NCBI GenBank assembly: GCA_028752905.1 | Contig: JAQNBH010000003.1 | Location: forward strand, 41,220,187-41,284,186 | Length of the DNA stretch: 64,000 nucleotides | Direction: 5' to 3' | Source of the DNA: Cladorhizidae sp. MBARI D1340-BT2 | Taxonomy: Eukaryota > Porifera > Demospongiae > Poecilosclerida > Cladorhizidae | In this document: positions 11,341-24,890 of the stretch, one piece after another | How the letters are laid out: each line of letters starts with the position of its first letter | Position numbering within the stretch: the stretch's first letter is position 1 | Program-made: the position numbers and the translations under genes | Notes under the pieces: generated by a model | Database searches by the model: none | The model's input: the letters and a program-made list of their open reading frames with translations, nothing else | What the model was told of the DNA's origin: nothing

Positions 11341-13020
11341 CTGATATGGAGAATATCTATACCTCTATTGTTCAACAACTTCATTTTTAGTCAAGGAAGA
11401 AGGTGTGGCTAGGCATGGCCATGTCAATGTTCTAATGTGATCTACCCCTACTATCATGTCCACTAAGATTAGGACAAGTTGTTGTTTTGTTCCACCCTCT
11501 CCCTATTTTCTGAAGTGGAGCTCTTACTCCACCTCTACTGGGAAGCTTCCTAGAGCAAATAAATAATGTGAGACTGGATGAGCCATTGGCACTCTGCATG
11601 CAAAATTAATTAGTTCCCAAAATCGTGCTTGTAGGTAGTTGTGTGTTTTTCCTATTAAAACTCATTTTAGTAGGATTTAGCAAGATTTAAAAAGTGTCCA
11701 TTGCGAAGTTCCAGGCATGTCAAGTGGCCTGGATAAGTGAAGTTCCACTCCACTCAGCATATTTACTGCATTATTCAATATGATTATATCTCAGTTGTTA
11801 ATCAGAATATTCTATGGCACAATTACACACATCGATTTTTGTTAATGTGTGTAAAATTATTATAATTACAATGACCTCAATAATCAACTGGAAATTTGCT
11901 TTAGATAGTAAATTCAAAGTTGGTTGTTGTGGTCGTTGAAATTTGGTTATGTCAACAGAGAGTTCATTGAAGGAAAATTAGTGTAGTGATGAAGACCATT
12001 TTTTCCCCCTTCTTTAACCACAAAGAACAAAAAGTTAAAAATTCTATTCTAGAATGTAATAGTGTCAAAGACTATGCAAGACTATTTATAGAATGTAAGT
12101 AGACTATATTTATACAATGGAAGATACTATTTATAGAATGTAAGTAGCCATGACGTTGCTCTATATTATTACATCTTGCCCAGGATATCCATCCCTCTTG
12201 GACACACCTACATGTACAAACTTTATTATTATGGGAGAAATGTGCAACACAAGCAATCACAACAAACAAACAAACAACGAGGACAACAATATATCGCTAG
12301 CACCAGCAGAGAGCATGTATAGTTATAGCCACATGCACTGCTGATATCACACCCCGTTAGTATACCACACTTGGTAACAATGCAGTGCCCAGCACCTTTT
12401 GTTGTAGCTAGATGATAATGGCAGAGATGAAGTTAAGCACAGCTTGGAGAGTGGCTGTCACAATACCATATCTTGCTGGGGATAGTTGATGATGGCAGAA
12501 GATCAAGTAAGGCACAGCCCGGAGAGTGCCTGACATAACATGACCTATACTAGGTAGGACTAGTTGATGATGACAGAGGATCAAGTGAGGCACAGCCTGG
12601 AGACCCACATAACACCACATGTTGTTAGCTATAAACTATTGTCTCACCATATTTGTACCATCTGAAAAATTGGTGCAAACAAGGAGGGACTTCAGTTAAC
12701 ATTTGCCGTACTGCTGCTGGGGCTGAGCGCTTCACTTATCACTAACCTACCTCCTCAGAAACTTGGTAGCTGACCATGGAGGTGTATTCTGTGAGCTTTC
12801 TTTGTGGGAGCAAGCCTTGACCAGCAGCAGCTTATATGGCTACAGCATCTCTGAGTAGCTATTCCTGTGCCTCCATATCACAGTATTGAAGGAGGAAGCT
12901 TATATTGATTGGGTGGTACAATCCTTGAACTACCTAGTAAATAGTATAAAATGAGTAGGAATAACAGAAAAAATAATATTTATGCGATTCATGATAATGT
13001 ATGACAGTACGGGCTCATGA
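11341..13020. other. Non-coding stretch with a three-unit repeat
   Basis: No gene is supported. At 12408-12620 a 62-66 bp unit occurs three times (GATGATGGCAGAAGATCAAG and a neighbour such as GCACAGCCTGGAGAGTG). The sequence at 11950-11975 (TATGTCAACAGAGAGTTCAT) recurs at about 17055-17080, suggesting an unnamed interspersed repeat. Confidence 0.5.
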
Positions 13021-13024
13021 GTCA

Positions 13025-13390
13025 AAAGTACAAAAGTAATTCCTTCTTCTTCCATTAACATTAACAAATCCTTTAGCAATCTGGAATACTTCTATTTTCT
13101 TTGTTAAATCTTCATGAATATGCAGCAGCATAATATTATTTAGCTGAGATTGATTCATGGTCGACTGCAGGTAGTTCTTTAATCTACATAAAGTAGAAAA
13201 AGGGTTTTCAGCTGTGTAGTTACAGGTTCAGTGAGGAGGATATGAAGTGCTTTATAAACTTCACTCTACTCTTTTACCAGATGAAATGTCCTTCATAACT
13301 TCACATAAAGTACTGATATGAGTAACTTCTTTGATCTTATATTTCACCACCTCTGGAAGCATTTGTAGATGAATTAGCTGATCCATGTTT
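13025..13390 (-). pseudogene. hAT transposase C-terminal dimerisation-domain remnant
   Basis: Minus-strand translation in two frames gives NPFSTLCRLKNYLQSTMNQS, then QLNNIMLLHIHEDL, the typical hAT C-terminal pattern (S-T-L-R-R-L-K-x-Y-L-R-S-T-M-x-x-x-R-L-N-x-L-x-L-L-x-I-H). Upstream LPEVVKYKIKEVTHIS is followed by a stop codon. It is a short dead fragment with no terminal repeats seen. Confidence 0.65.
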
Positions 13391-13477
13391 ATATCATGCC
13401 TCAAATCTTTATTTCAGCTGGGTATGTGAAATATCACAAAACTGCCTGAGCCTGTGGACAGGTATGCATGGTAGTTC

Positions 13478-13840
13478 TAGGAAATATATCATCCTTACAT
13501 ATACCCTCTGGACAAAAAACCCCGGACAATTACCACCTGGACAAATATCCCCTGTGCTAAAAACCTCCTCAACATTTATCCTGACTGTAAATAATCACAT
13601 GCAGGATTTTTGGATGAAATATGGGATTTTATTACCCTGTCCCTAGCCTTAACCCTAGCCCTAAACCTTATACATTTTATTTCCCATTTCCCAAATTTTT
13701 ATTTTCTTGATGGAGGATATATGTTCTAGTGGGTAATTGGCATGGGGAGTATTGTCCAGGTGGTAATTGTCCGGGGGGGAGGAGAGGTTCTGTGAGGTAT
13801 ATGTCCAGGGGATATATTTTTATGTCCTAAGGTTAGGTGG
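13478..13840. mobile_element. Palindromic MITE-like element
   Basis: The left arm contains CCCCGGACAATTACCACCTG (about 13521-13540, then GACAA) and the right arm carries its exact reverse complement (about 13753-13777). Flanking parts of both arms also pair (ATATACC..CTGGACA, CCTTA.GACATA). The centre holds CCTTAACCCTAGCCC, which is not a telomere array. Target-site duplication is not clear. Confidence 0.55.
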
Positions 13841-15478
13841 TAAAGTAAAAATGATGCTTTTTGATTTATACTAACTGTTAAGTCAGTTTCCCAAATACAG
13901 ATCTAACAAACTAGCAGGTTAAACTATTTTACCAGATGGGATTGGGGAATTTACAAGATCTGCACTTCACTCTGTTTCTTTTCTGTGTGCTAAATGCATT
14001 CCTTTCAGGAAAAAACTGGTAAATCCATGCTGTAAACTCTAGCATACCAGCCGGGGAGTTGGGAAGTTAGATGTAGTAATGTTTGGGTAGACTTTACTAG
14101 AGCAGGTGTGGAGCTGGGAAGTTAGATGTAGTAATGTTTGGGTAGACTTGATTTGGTTTCCTTTCTGAGTGCTAGAAATTTTAACTACTCATGTAACAAA
14201 CTTGCAATTAAACACTGCTATGCATACAAGCAGAGATGAATTACCGACAACATGCATGGTTCCCCATATTTTTTTTGAGAACCAAGACATTCCAACCTTT
14301 AACTATTTAATATAAACCCAATTCCTATGTCCAGTTCCATTGTTACAATATACACAGGTTTTAACTAGGTATGGATCGCTCTATAACAATCTAATTTTGG
14401 TAGTAGTTTAGTTATTGGGATGTAATTATATTACAATTCATAGAGTTTCTTTACTGGAATAAAAGGAGCACAACCGACAGTCATTTTGAGCAGAGGACTC
14501 TGTGGTGAAGAATCATGTCAGTTATTCTGAGCCATAACCAAATCAACTAGCACAATATAAAGCTATATACTGGAATTTGTAATATGTCAATTTTAAATTG
14601 TTACATCAAAACTGATATATTTTAGCTGTGATATTAAGCAATAGTGAGAGTAACAACAATCTATTGATACCTGCTCTACTGCAGCATAGTGTTTATGTAA
14701 GCTGGTAGTGCACCCTCTAGTTAACAGTGGGGTTCTATTAATTCAAAGTTGAATTAGTTAGACTGTCATTTGGGTATATTTAATTAGTTAGTTTGTGACA
14801 GTTATTTTATTTATTTAAACTGGTTTTTTAGGCCCACAAAGTTGAATTAAAATTGAATTGAGGGGTTATAGATTGAGGGGGTATAGACCATATTTGTGGT
14901 CACCAATTTAATGCTTCATCCATTTTGAATGGTTTTGATCTCAAAAGGTAGCTCATTCTCTGTGCTTTCCAATATTTATAGCCTCTAGGCAAAGCAGTGT
15001 TGCCATCAGCATCTGACTGACAGCCTGACATACTGGAAATATATAGTACAGAGGTGTTTTTTGTGTGCAAATTTTCGGCCTTCATTAAAACTTGCCATTT
15101 ATGTTGCTGTCAGTCAGTTTCTAATAAAACTCCCCCCCCCCCACCCCTTTTTTCATTCAGCAGGAAAAGTGAGCCCACAGAATGAACCGTATCTCATCGA
15201 AAATTGGCTGAATTGAAAAAATTATCATTCATTTTGAAGAGCAAAGAGACAGCATTCAAATGATATACAAATTATATACTATGGACCAAAATTGAGTGAG
15301 CAAAACTTTAAATAATGTCGGAAATACACATTTCTTTGAATCATGAGAAAATAATGTTCAAAATACAACACTCCAGGGGGCAGGGATAGATCCAGGGTGG
15401 TTGTAAGTAAACCCCTCATTTTACTCTTGATCATGGCTATCATTCTTGCACTCTTTCATCAGCAAAACACAGACTCAC
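13841..15478. other. Non-coding stretch; short duplication
   Basis: No firm gene. A ~55-bp phrase (GGGAAGTTAGATGTAGTAAT and onward) is tandemly doubled at about 14055-14150. A candidate second exon for the gene starting at 15566 lies near 15040 (acceptor TATATTTCCAG, minus strand) and would read about 25 residues to a stop. Confidence 0.4.
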
Positions 15479-15566
15479 CCGAAATACAGTGACTGAGCAG
15501 GGTTGACACATAAGCAGGCAGGCCTGTGATATCCAGCGCTAGGGAAGGACCAGCTACAGACGCCAT
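15479..15566 (-). CDS. Candidate first coding exon of an unidentified gene
   Basis: ATG at 15566-15564 opens MASVAGPSLALDITGLPAYV, then STLLSHCIS, ending in phase 1 at a consensus donor CGG|GTGAGT (GT at 15478-15477). The codon-like composition and strong donor are the only evidence. No partner exon is certain and the product is unknown. Confidence 0.3.
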
Positions 15567-17815
15567 CTGAAGGTAAAGGGTGAAGCATAAACGGTAAAGC
15601 CATTAATACTATAGTTCTAGATATTTCTTCTTCTCTCACGCTTCTAACCAAGAAGATCCTTCGTAACTCTTCATGACTCCATACTTTCGTCTTTCCAGAG
15701 CTTTTGTTTGCACTAGTCTTCCCTTACTTGAGTGTAACCAGGGTGCGTATGCACTAGTCTTCTTGCATTCTTCTTGACATGGAATTTAATAGTATTAATA
15801 ATGCTAACAAGTAAATAGCAGTACCAATGTGGGTGTGTGTTAATGTGTGTCAAACCAGTGGCCATAAAACCCAACCATAAGGTGGTGAAACTGAAAAAGT
15901 CCTTAAATAGAGTTTACAAAGTCCTCAAATACAGTTTTCAAAGCAATCAAATAGAGTTTTCAAAGCCCACTTCCATGGAGATGGGGAAAATGAAATGAAT
16001 GGACTTGCCTAAAAAGCCAATCTTATGGTTTCTTTATTTAATTCAAAATTGGTTCAGTTTAGTTGACTTGTCATGTCAATTTTAGTTGAATCGTTTAGTT
16101 AAACTGTCATTTCAAATTTATTTGAATTAATTAGTTAACTTGTCACATCAAATTTAATTTAATCCCACTGTTACTACTAGTTAAGATAACTTCCAGGCTC
16201 ATTTCCCAGACAATAAGTTATGCCTGATAAGATAAATGATCATCTCTACATGTAGTATATATGAGGCAACAATGAGAGTGAGAGCTGCTGTGCAGCTGCA
16301 TGGAACTGATACAGATAAGCTGGTAGAGTATACTCCAGTTGTAATAGGTGTTGGCTCATTCCCCCAGGCAATAAGTTAATACATGATACGATTTTTAATT
16401 AACCTGTATACCAGATAAAGCTGTATGATATAACCATTGAGCTGATTTGAATAAAACAAAAATATATTCAAGCCAGCAGTTGGTACACTCTTTCACTGGT
16501 GGGGGCAAGAACAAACAGAACAGGCAATAGACTACTAGTGGAGTAGTAGTGGCTCAGTGAGCAAGTCAACAACTTCACTCCTACATATATTTCTTGGGAG
16601 AAACATTTGGAGTGCAAGAAACTGATGTAGACAGGCAGAGCTAGCAAGGAGGCCTTCCAGATGTTGAGCCATCCTCTTGCATTAAATACAACTCCAACCA
16701 ACTTCTGGTAAACACTATTATACCAGCTGGAATTTACGTGACACATGAGTACGCACTTCACTCGGGTTCCTTTCTGGGTGCTCATGTGCATCTACTACTG
16801 CTATAGTGAGTGTAAACACAGCTAGCTAATAGTGAATCTGAAAGTGCTAGCTCCACAAATAGTATTTGCTAACTACGTTGATACTAGTAAAGTAATCGTA
16901 AATTCCACTGACCTGTTGAGATAACACTCACAAATATATACATATAATTATACATTAAAATCACCTTCACAATAATCAACTTCAAATTGTATTCACTCAA
17001 TGTTTCTACTAAATACACTCTAGCCTTCCTGAAGTAGGTGATTTTAATGTTATTATGTCAACTGAGAGTTCATTGAGAACATATATATGTGTATATATAT
17101 ATATACTATTGTCTTTCAACATTATGACCCAATCGCAATAAGGTTGCATTTGTGTGTTTGTGTGTGTGGTGGTGGGTGAGTGTGAGTGTGTGAGTGTGTG
17201 TGCATGAATATATGTTGTGTGTCAATAATTATATGAAAATGTGTATGTGTATTCTGCAATGAAGAATAAATCATCATTTATCTGCGGAGGTTTACACCTT
17301 GGCTCATAACTTGGCTTTGGATCACTTTCAGAACTTGGATCTAGTTTGTAATCAAAGACTGAAGCCTCTTTAATTAGTCTATAAACTTAACCCCAGTGAT
17401 TTTCTTTTAGTTAGGAGGGTAAGAGCTTAGCGGTAGTCCATCATTTATCATTCACTAGCATCAATTGTCGGCTTGCCATATATTTTACAATAGCATAATA
17501 TCAGCTACTAGAGCAAATCATGCCATACCTAATTTCTGCTTCAAAATAGTCCTTAAAAAAAAGCACCACTGAACTCAGCGGGAGAAACTATTCCTTACCA
17601 GCAATTTTTATTGAATTCTATCTCTCAAAAATGTACAGGGATGAATTACATCAGTATAGAGGACACACTTTATTACTGGTATTATCGATATCTAGATAAT
17701 CTACACATTGCTCATGGATCTATCTGCCACAGCCACAGCACAGCCATTCTCTTCCAGTGTCTATGTCATCATCATAACAACCAAAGCAGACACAACACAG
17801 GTCAGTATGAATGGT
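15567..17815. other. Non-coding stretch with TG repeats and an interspersed-repeat fragment
   Basis: No gene supported. About 16966-17040 is a minus-strand relative of the hairpin-containing repeat end at 63913-64000. 17149-17215 is a TG-rich microsatellite. 16720-16780 shares GGTTCCTTTCTGGGTGCT-like wording with about 14155-14180, suggesting another dispersed repeat. Confidence 0.4.
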
Positions 17816-17818
17816 CTC

Positions 17819-19635
17819 ATCTATCCCATTTTGGGCTTCTTTTGCTTTGGTGGAATGCTGTGACGAGCCTCAGTGGAAAACGCAGATGCTCCTTCCACTG
17901 AGTTTTGCTTATCTGCATTCTTGGCTTCCTTCTCAGCAGCCTCACGAGCCTTTTTGACTGCTTTGCGAGTCTTTTCCTGAGCCCATCCATCTCCTGCAGC
18001 CTGAGATTCATCTCCACCACTACCAACATCTCTGTCTTCCAGGACACTACCACCATTTCTCCCAACTGAATCATGTTAATAGCAGTGTGTGTGTATGTGA
18101 ATGTGTATATGTGCGTGTGTGTGTCATCTGAATAAAAAATGTTAATAGCAGTGAGTGTATGTGTGCATGCGCATGTCTGTGTCTGTGTCAGTCTAAAGTA
18201 GCATTATTACATTTTTAATTACAAAGCCTTATGACTGAGTCACACAATCAAAGTCTCTTAATATTAATATTTAATGCTGATATGCATGATTGGCATGTTA
18301 GTGTGTGTGTGTGTGAGGCAGATTGAAGAACAGAGAACTTACTAAGGTCTCCTCCACTGCAAGTATAATCACTGCCTGCAGATCTGTTGTCGTAGATTGG
18401 CACTGCATCTTGATTAAATTGAAATATTCCATCAATCTTAAATCTACCGTAGATGTTCGCAGGGGTGGTAGCACGTAGCCAAGCATTCCAAAATACGCTG
18501 CAGAAGTTAAGCTTAGAGATGACTTTGCCAGGATTATTTCGATAAAATGTGTTACATGCCTCCCGCCAATGTTGTTTCAATGGTCCAAAAAGACTGCAGT
18601 CTAGAGGTTGACATACATGGGTGGTGTGAGGAGGGAAACAAAATATGATCACTTCGTTATCTCTTGGAAATTGAAAGCTGCTCCACTGAAAGTGAGAGCT
18701 GTAGCCATCCAGTAGTAAAAGAAGTGGGCGTTGTGATACCGCATTCACTAGGAAGTGCTCCTTCAGCCAAAAATAAAAGAGTTCTTGATCAACCCAACCT
18801 TTATCACTGACTCCATAATGGGAGCCACATATCTTATCCTCGATCCAAAGTATATTCAACTGTTTGGCAGTCAAGATAATGAAAGGAGGGAAGGAATTGG
18901 TCTGTAACTCTTCCACAACCTATAACAGTAATTTATGCTTTTTTCCCAGAAGTACAATACCAGACCTTATTCTGCCCTTTTGCAGCAATGACTCTAAGGG
19001 GATGAAGTTCTAATGGGACTCCAGTCTCAAACATATTGTATATCATTTCTGGATGGTCCTCAATCCAAATTCATCATATTATATGCTTCTCAAGAGTTCA
19101 AAGTAGGAATTAATATTTTCAGCACTGACAGCATCCATTCTACTCCAGCAGTAGCATCACCAGTGCGAAGCCGAAAAAAGGAATTTCTCTTCAGAAACTT
19201 CTGCCACCACCCATTGGTGATAATGGAGCTGTTAATTAAGTGTCCCCCTTCTGCTTAATTAACATACATTTCTACTAAACATTTAACATCCCGCCGAGTC
19301 TTGCCAAACCCTATCTTGGCAGCATCAACTAGGTGTCTAGATAGTTCAGCTTCTTCATCATTGCTCAAGTAAGGCTTAGGCCCAGGTTTGGAACCATGCA
19401 CTACTCGCCCGCTCAAGTGGTCCTGCAAAGTTGAATGAGGCACTCCATGTAGATCTGCAATTTTGTTACCCGAAAGGTCTTGAGTTCTTACACTATTTAT
19501 ATCAGCTGACATTTGCTCTTGAGTCCATTGGATTCTCAAATAACTGCGCGTCATCTGGATGGCCATGGTAGTAGAGCCCACAGGAGCACGTTTGAATCCC
19601 TTTTTCTTTGGCACCTTCCTAAAATGAATGCACAT
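17819..19635 (-). pseudogene. pogo/Tigger-type (jerky-like) DDE transposase, decayed
   Basis: From 19635 to 19255 the product has the psq/HTH-like N-terminal region: WTQEQM, HGVPHSTLQDHLSGRV and PGPKPYLSNDEEAELS..L. From 18916 to 18248 there is the DDE endonuclease part with LLLLLDGYSSH (second Asp), PPHTTHVCQPLDCSLFGPLK (third Asp) and a following Trp. From about 18060 to 17819 a Lys/Ala/Glu-rich tail reads KAREAAEKEAKNADK and ends in a stop. Frameshifts and stops between 18920 and 19255 and the lack of the usual first catalytic Asp context mark it as inactive. Terminal repeats were not found. Confidence 0.72.
18088..18330. repeat. TG-rich microsatellite inside the pogo relic
   Basis: TG repeats with a doubled phrase AATGTTAATAGCAGTG interrupt the transposase between its catalytic part and its tail. 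Confidence 0.7.
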
Positions 19636-19949
19636 TCCAAGTCAATACTTATTGGGGTACTTATCCATGGTTTGATTCCACAATACCACTCATTATCAAC
19701 TACACTCACTTGTTATTAGTCGCTATTTGCTTGGCACTCGAGCTACGAGTTCAATGGAAATGCGGATATTCCCATAAAATGTATAAGATTTTGCCGTAAA
19801 CTATTTGCAATAATAGATGCCCAAAACACCGATAATGGGTGTTGGTCGATAAACTATGACCTACGCTACATGTGTGTTGGGTATGAGGTGGTGTATAAGT
19901 ACATGTTTGTTAATGTTGAGTACAGTTAGGTGTGTCTGTTTAATGTGGC

Positions 19950-21030
19950 ATGGCTCTAAGTGTTTGTGTCTGTGATGTGTATGTATGCTTATGTGTGATA
20001 CTACATGTGCAGTATGTATGTCTGTGATGTATGTATGTGTGTCTGTGATGTATGTATGCTTATGTGTGATAACATGACTCAGTGTGATAGTATGTGTGTC
20101 TGTGAAGTATGTATGCCACATGACTCATTGTGGTATGGATGTCTTCATGTGTCTACCATCCATGGAATGCATGCTAGGATATTGTTTCGTTATACATAGC
20201 ATATAACTTAAACAAGAGCCACTGCAGAGGAATTCTAGTCCATCAGAAAATCCATTGGAGGATAGGGAAACTCATGTGCCAACATTATTATTACAAACTT
20301 GTCCAAGTTAATTATGGTTGTGGTATAATGTGTTTCACATATTACACATGAGGAAGTTAGAAAGTGAGCGAGTAATTTTCAGATAGTTTCCGCCATTTTT
20401 TCAGTACTGAGTGTTGTAACATTACTCAGTGCCATAGGGGAGTAGGTCACATGTAACAAAAACAGGGTGTGGTAAACAATGAAAAGGAAGTGATTACCAT
20501 TGCTTTGTTTCAGAGAAGATGAAAAGGACATGAGGCTTGTGTGCACCTGTTTCAAACCATCTGCCATAAGCTTAGTCCTGTATGTAATGTGTGGACATAA
20601 CTGTTGGTTGCTTTATTCATATGACGGCTCACATGGAATGAAATTTTTTGGTTGATATACTCTAGAATTAGTAGAGGTGAAAGATCCCTCATGTTGGACA
20701 GAATTTCAGCCATTGCTAAAAAAAATATGTTCGAGCATTCCTTAAACCTTTTGCTAAATTAGTACCTCCCCTAAAATAATCTTGAACTGTTGATCTATCA
20801 ATTATTCCTTTTCTTCCAAACCCATAACTTGATCACAGTAGACCCTAACATAACCAGCCCTCACTTTGGCTTACCACTATGTAATTGTGTAGACCCTAAC
20901 ATTACCAGGCCCACAATTATCCAGCACTCCGGCTTACCACTATGTAATAGCTCACTTCTCCAGCACTCTGTTCATTTCCTATGAGCTACCACAGTGTCAT
21001 TAATTCAAGCCCACTACTGGAGAATCTGTA
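19950..21030. repeat. Partial copy (A) of the 3' part of the duplicated block
   Basis: TGTGTGTCTGTGATGTATGT repeats, AGAGCCA.TGCAGAGGAATT, the phrase CATTATTATTACAAAC and the end phrase AATCTGTACATTGTA all recur in the same order at about 56640-57660. Copy A is more diverged than copies B and D are from each other. No coding sequence. Confidence 0.7.
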
Positions 21031-21432
21031 CATTGTACTATATATAAGTATTTTTCAGCTGCCAGATAATACCCATGTCATTAGCACTGAAACAACACTT
21101 CAGCTGTCATAAATACACACATATAGCTGCAGGTCTTATGTTCCTTTTTAAGACATAGCCTAACCTGTTTGCTAGCTATTGTTTGAGACTGCAAACTTCA
21201 AAGAGCTTACACTATACTCATTTCTTGCCTTGTTTATTTGTGCATGTAGCAACTGCTTCACATATTGCAGAAATTTCACAAAATCCAAACAGAGTTGGGT
21301 CTCATAGGTTTGGATATGCAAAACTCTACAGAACTGTAGAACAAATAGCTCAACCAGTTCAGTTGTTTGTTTGAGGAGTTCTTGTCCCTGGGTGACAGTT
21401 TTCCAAATATGGCTGGCTGTAGCTAATCTGAT

Positions 21433-23840
21433 TGGTGGAGTCCTCCTGTAGAATTCTTACAGAGTAAAAAATGTTTAGTTTATTTAAAAAAATAGAATAA
21501 ACCAATGGAGGTGCATCTGCTGAGTTGCCAGTGGAGATGCGTGTGCTATGTGCAATTGGTACAACTTAGGTACCCATCGTATTTCAATCAGATATGCCTG
21601 ACCACGGCACAGGCTAATAGGCAATTAAATATGAATTAAAGTGTGGTAGTGTGTTACAATCAGTCTTGGGAACATGAACTAGCTCATCTGGTATCTCGTG
21701 AATTTTGAAGTTGGGCTATACAGCCATCTGAAAGTTATGCACAGCTGTTCTTTGTTGCTGACATCTGCAGCTTCATCAGCAATCAGAGCATGCACTCCCA
21801 CTTCGTTATTTTCAACACATGAATCCCCATTAAGGACACTTCCTTAATTATCTCATGAGAAAAGTACTTCCCATCATTAATTAATGCTTTAAATTCAGCA
21901 AGATCTTAGGAACATAGTAGAAGCAGCTGCATCTAATTGCCCTTCACCTCATCATGACCTAAAAGGCTTGCCTGTGCCTTAGAAGATGTCATGGAGATGA
22001 TAGAACCACCAAAAACCTAATTTCTTGTTCCTTCTTACACCGACTCTTAAGCGAGTACTCACAGAAGGCAATTGAAATTTTTAAACAGCTTCAATGTGAG
22101 CATTACTAAAATTGTGCTGCTCAAAATGCTCACATGCTTTCTTCCAATTTTTAAATCCCACATCGATGAAGGCTGGATCACGCATATTTATCCATCAACA
22201 AACTTTTTTTCATGCCAAGAATGTCCTTGTGAGTTCAAATCAAGTAATATATGAGGGCAGTGTCATGAGGTGTGCAATGGCTGGTAGGAAAAGTGATTTA
22301 GCCAAATTGCTTATGGATGAAGAGCCACGCGCAGTTTACATGCACTGCTATGCCCATTGATTACAATTAGCCGCTAATGATGCCATGAAGGGAAATGCTT
22401 TGATGAAGAGTGTGCTTGAAGTTAGCCATGAAATAATTAAGTTGCTGAAGTATTCTCCCAATCATGAAGCAATCTTTCGAAATTTGAAGAGAGAATTTGT
22501 CCCTGATAGTATTAATGTAAGACTGCATTGTCCAACACAGTGGACAGTAAGAGCAGAAGCATTAGCTAGCATTTTGTGCAATTATGGAAGTTTTGTTTTA
22601 ACTTTAGGATGAAGCAAAGCAAGTAGTACATGATACTGACATTATTGGACATATTAATAGAGTCTCTACCTACATGAGAAAAATTTAATAGAGTCTCTGC
22701 CTACATGTGGAAATTTTCTTTTCTCTTTGGAGTAGTTTTTGTTATTGAGTCATGCCAATTATCTCAGCAGGTGCTTGAACTCTAGACTCTCACAACTGCT
22801 AAGGACCTAGAACAAGCAACGCTTGATGTCAAGACCCTACAATCTCTTCAAAGTGATGAAATGTATGACGTTCTTGGGCAGAAGGAAATAAAAATGGGTG
22901 AAGACTTATAGATTAAATCTTCCTTGCCATTAACCAGAAAAAGATCAAGAAGGTAAAGTAGGCTCTGCTGAACCTGATTTTATATTCCCCCCCAAAAACA
23001 CCACCATGCATCATATTTTGAAGCACTGGACTTGATTGTCACTCCAATTACTGATCAAACAAGGTTTAACTTATCTGCAAGAGATTCTCATCAAAACTGA
23101 AAAGAAAATGGAATTATGAGGAAGAGTATTCATTTGTATGTTTCTTTTATAAACATGACATTACTTCTGCTTGCCTTAAGGTACATCTTGAGCTCCTTGG
23201 AAGCCAGTTAAGTGATGTTCCAACAAGTGACATTCAGTGGTTGATTTAGTAAAGTCTCTAGAGCAAAACATACACATATCAATCAGAAGTGGTTATTCTA
23301 GTGAAACTGGTATTTGTAATACCAGCTACAAATGTAACTAGTGAGCAATCATTTAGTTCACTAGGAATGCTAAAGTCTTACTGCATTAAACTATTACTCA
23401 ATCTCATTTGAGTCATTATTTACAGCCACAAAGAAAGTACAGACAATGTGTCCCTCAAATATGTTGCCAATGATTTGTGTGTGGATATGAGAAACATTTT
23501 TCTTCGTTCAGACATTTTCAGATGTTTTCAAACATAGTGAACTATATTACTATCAGAAGTGATTTTAGAATTTTTTGTGCACCTGTAATTTTTTATGATC
23601 TGCCATTCAATATTGTTATATTAAAATATTTCTCTATAAAGACTAATGCATTATACCAATTACACTCAGAGTCTAAGTGGTCTGACCAAAGTCAATTTGG
23701 TGGTTACACTCTGATACCATCTTGGAGTCTATGGTCATCATGGCTACGCCGCCTATGAGCACTCTACAGGAAGCTGGTTAGCTAACCTAATCTCTGGTGT
23801 GTCTGAAGGTTTGTTTAACTCTTGTCCTAGAACAGACATC
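21433..23840 (+). pseudogene. hAT transposase relic (DUF4371/ZMYM1-like) with inverted N-terminal part, copy B
   Basis: Plus strand 22112-22612 reads LLMDEEPRAVYMHCYAH, a stop, then LQLAANDAMKGNALMKSV, and later LKYSPNHEAIFRNLKREF and CPTQWTVRAEALASIL, a signature run of DUF4371-type hAT transposases. About 23300-23480 has the C-terminal region VIPATNVTSEQSFSS. The N-terminal catalytic piece (ADEAADVSNKEQLCITFRW) lies about 21630-21790 on the opposite strand. Inversion, stops and frameshifts mean it is dead. Confidence 0.75.
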
Positions 23841-24229
23841 AGAACCAGGGATATATATCATCACATGTATTAAAGTGGACTGAATATTTTGCTAGATGCA
23901 ACCATAGTTAAACGGACTCAAGATGTTAGCTAGTGCTTCATATTGATAGTGAAAACTACAAATTGCTTCCGAGAGTTGTAGATCATACACATCCACAATT
24001 AACTTCCAACAGATGTAAATATTCTAATAATTATAAGTTCATAATTATACACATTACAAGTGAAAACTATAAGTAGCTTCCAAAAGTTGTAGATAATCTA
24101 ATAATTATAAGTTGTACAAATCCATAGTGAAGTATCTTCCAAGAAATGTACACTTGGGAAATTCCTAGCCTTGGTCTCGTACTAACCTAGAATTACCAGT
24201 AGCCTTATAGCTCACATAAACCTTCGGCC

Positions 24230-24890
24230 TAAAATACGACCACTTGGTGGTCTGTTTCACCAGTAGCCAGCCTGCACCACTTGGTGGTCTGTCCCATCAG
24301 TAGCCAGCCAATCAGAAACCTTAAACCTAGAATACTCCTAGCCATCAACCTTAGACCTAGAATAATCCTAGCCATAAAGCTTAGATCTAGAATAATCCTA
24401 ACCATCAATGTTAGACCAAGAATACTCCTAGCCATATAAATCTTAGACCTAGAACACTCCAAGCCATCAATCTTAGACCAAAATACTTCTAACCATATAA
24501 ACCTTAGACCTAGAATACTGCTAGCCATCAACCTTAGACCTAGAATAATCCTAGCCATAAAGCTTAGATCTAGAATAATCCTAACCATCAATGTTAGACC
24601 AAGAATACTCCTAGCCATATAAATCTTAGACCTAGAATACTCCTAGCCATCAACCTTAGACCTAGAATAATCCTAGCAGTAAAGCTTAGATCTAGAATAA
24701 TCCTAGCCATCAATGTTAGACCTAGAATACTCCAAGCCATCAATCATAGACCAAAATACTTCTAACCATATAAACCTTAGACCTAGAATACTTCTAGCCA
24801 TCAACCTTAGATCTGGATACTCCTTGCCATATAAACCTTACACCTAGAATACTCCTAGTCATGAATACCCCTAGCCATAAACCTTAGACC
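24230..24890. repeat. Minisatellite, ~30-bp unit (copy B)
   Basis: The unit is CTTAGACCTAGAATACTCCT followed by AGCCATCAAC, with AATAATCC and AAAGCTTAGATC variants, about 20 units. The 129-aa ORF on the minus strand is an effect of the period. Confidence 0.9.

Noticed and set aside
13640..13670. Telomere-like CCTTAACCCTAGCCCTAAAC
   Set aside because: Too short and irregular, and located in the centre of a palindromic element.
16468..16791. 107-aa minus-strand ORF
   Set aside because: No recognisable domain, no splice context, and it overlaps a dispersed-repeat phrase.
24229..24618. 129-aa minus-strand ORF (MARSILGL repeats) and its counterpart at 53793-54161
   Set aside because: A by-product of the 30-bp minisatellite; the two copies differ in repeat order and no domain is present.
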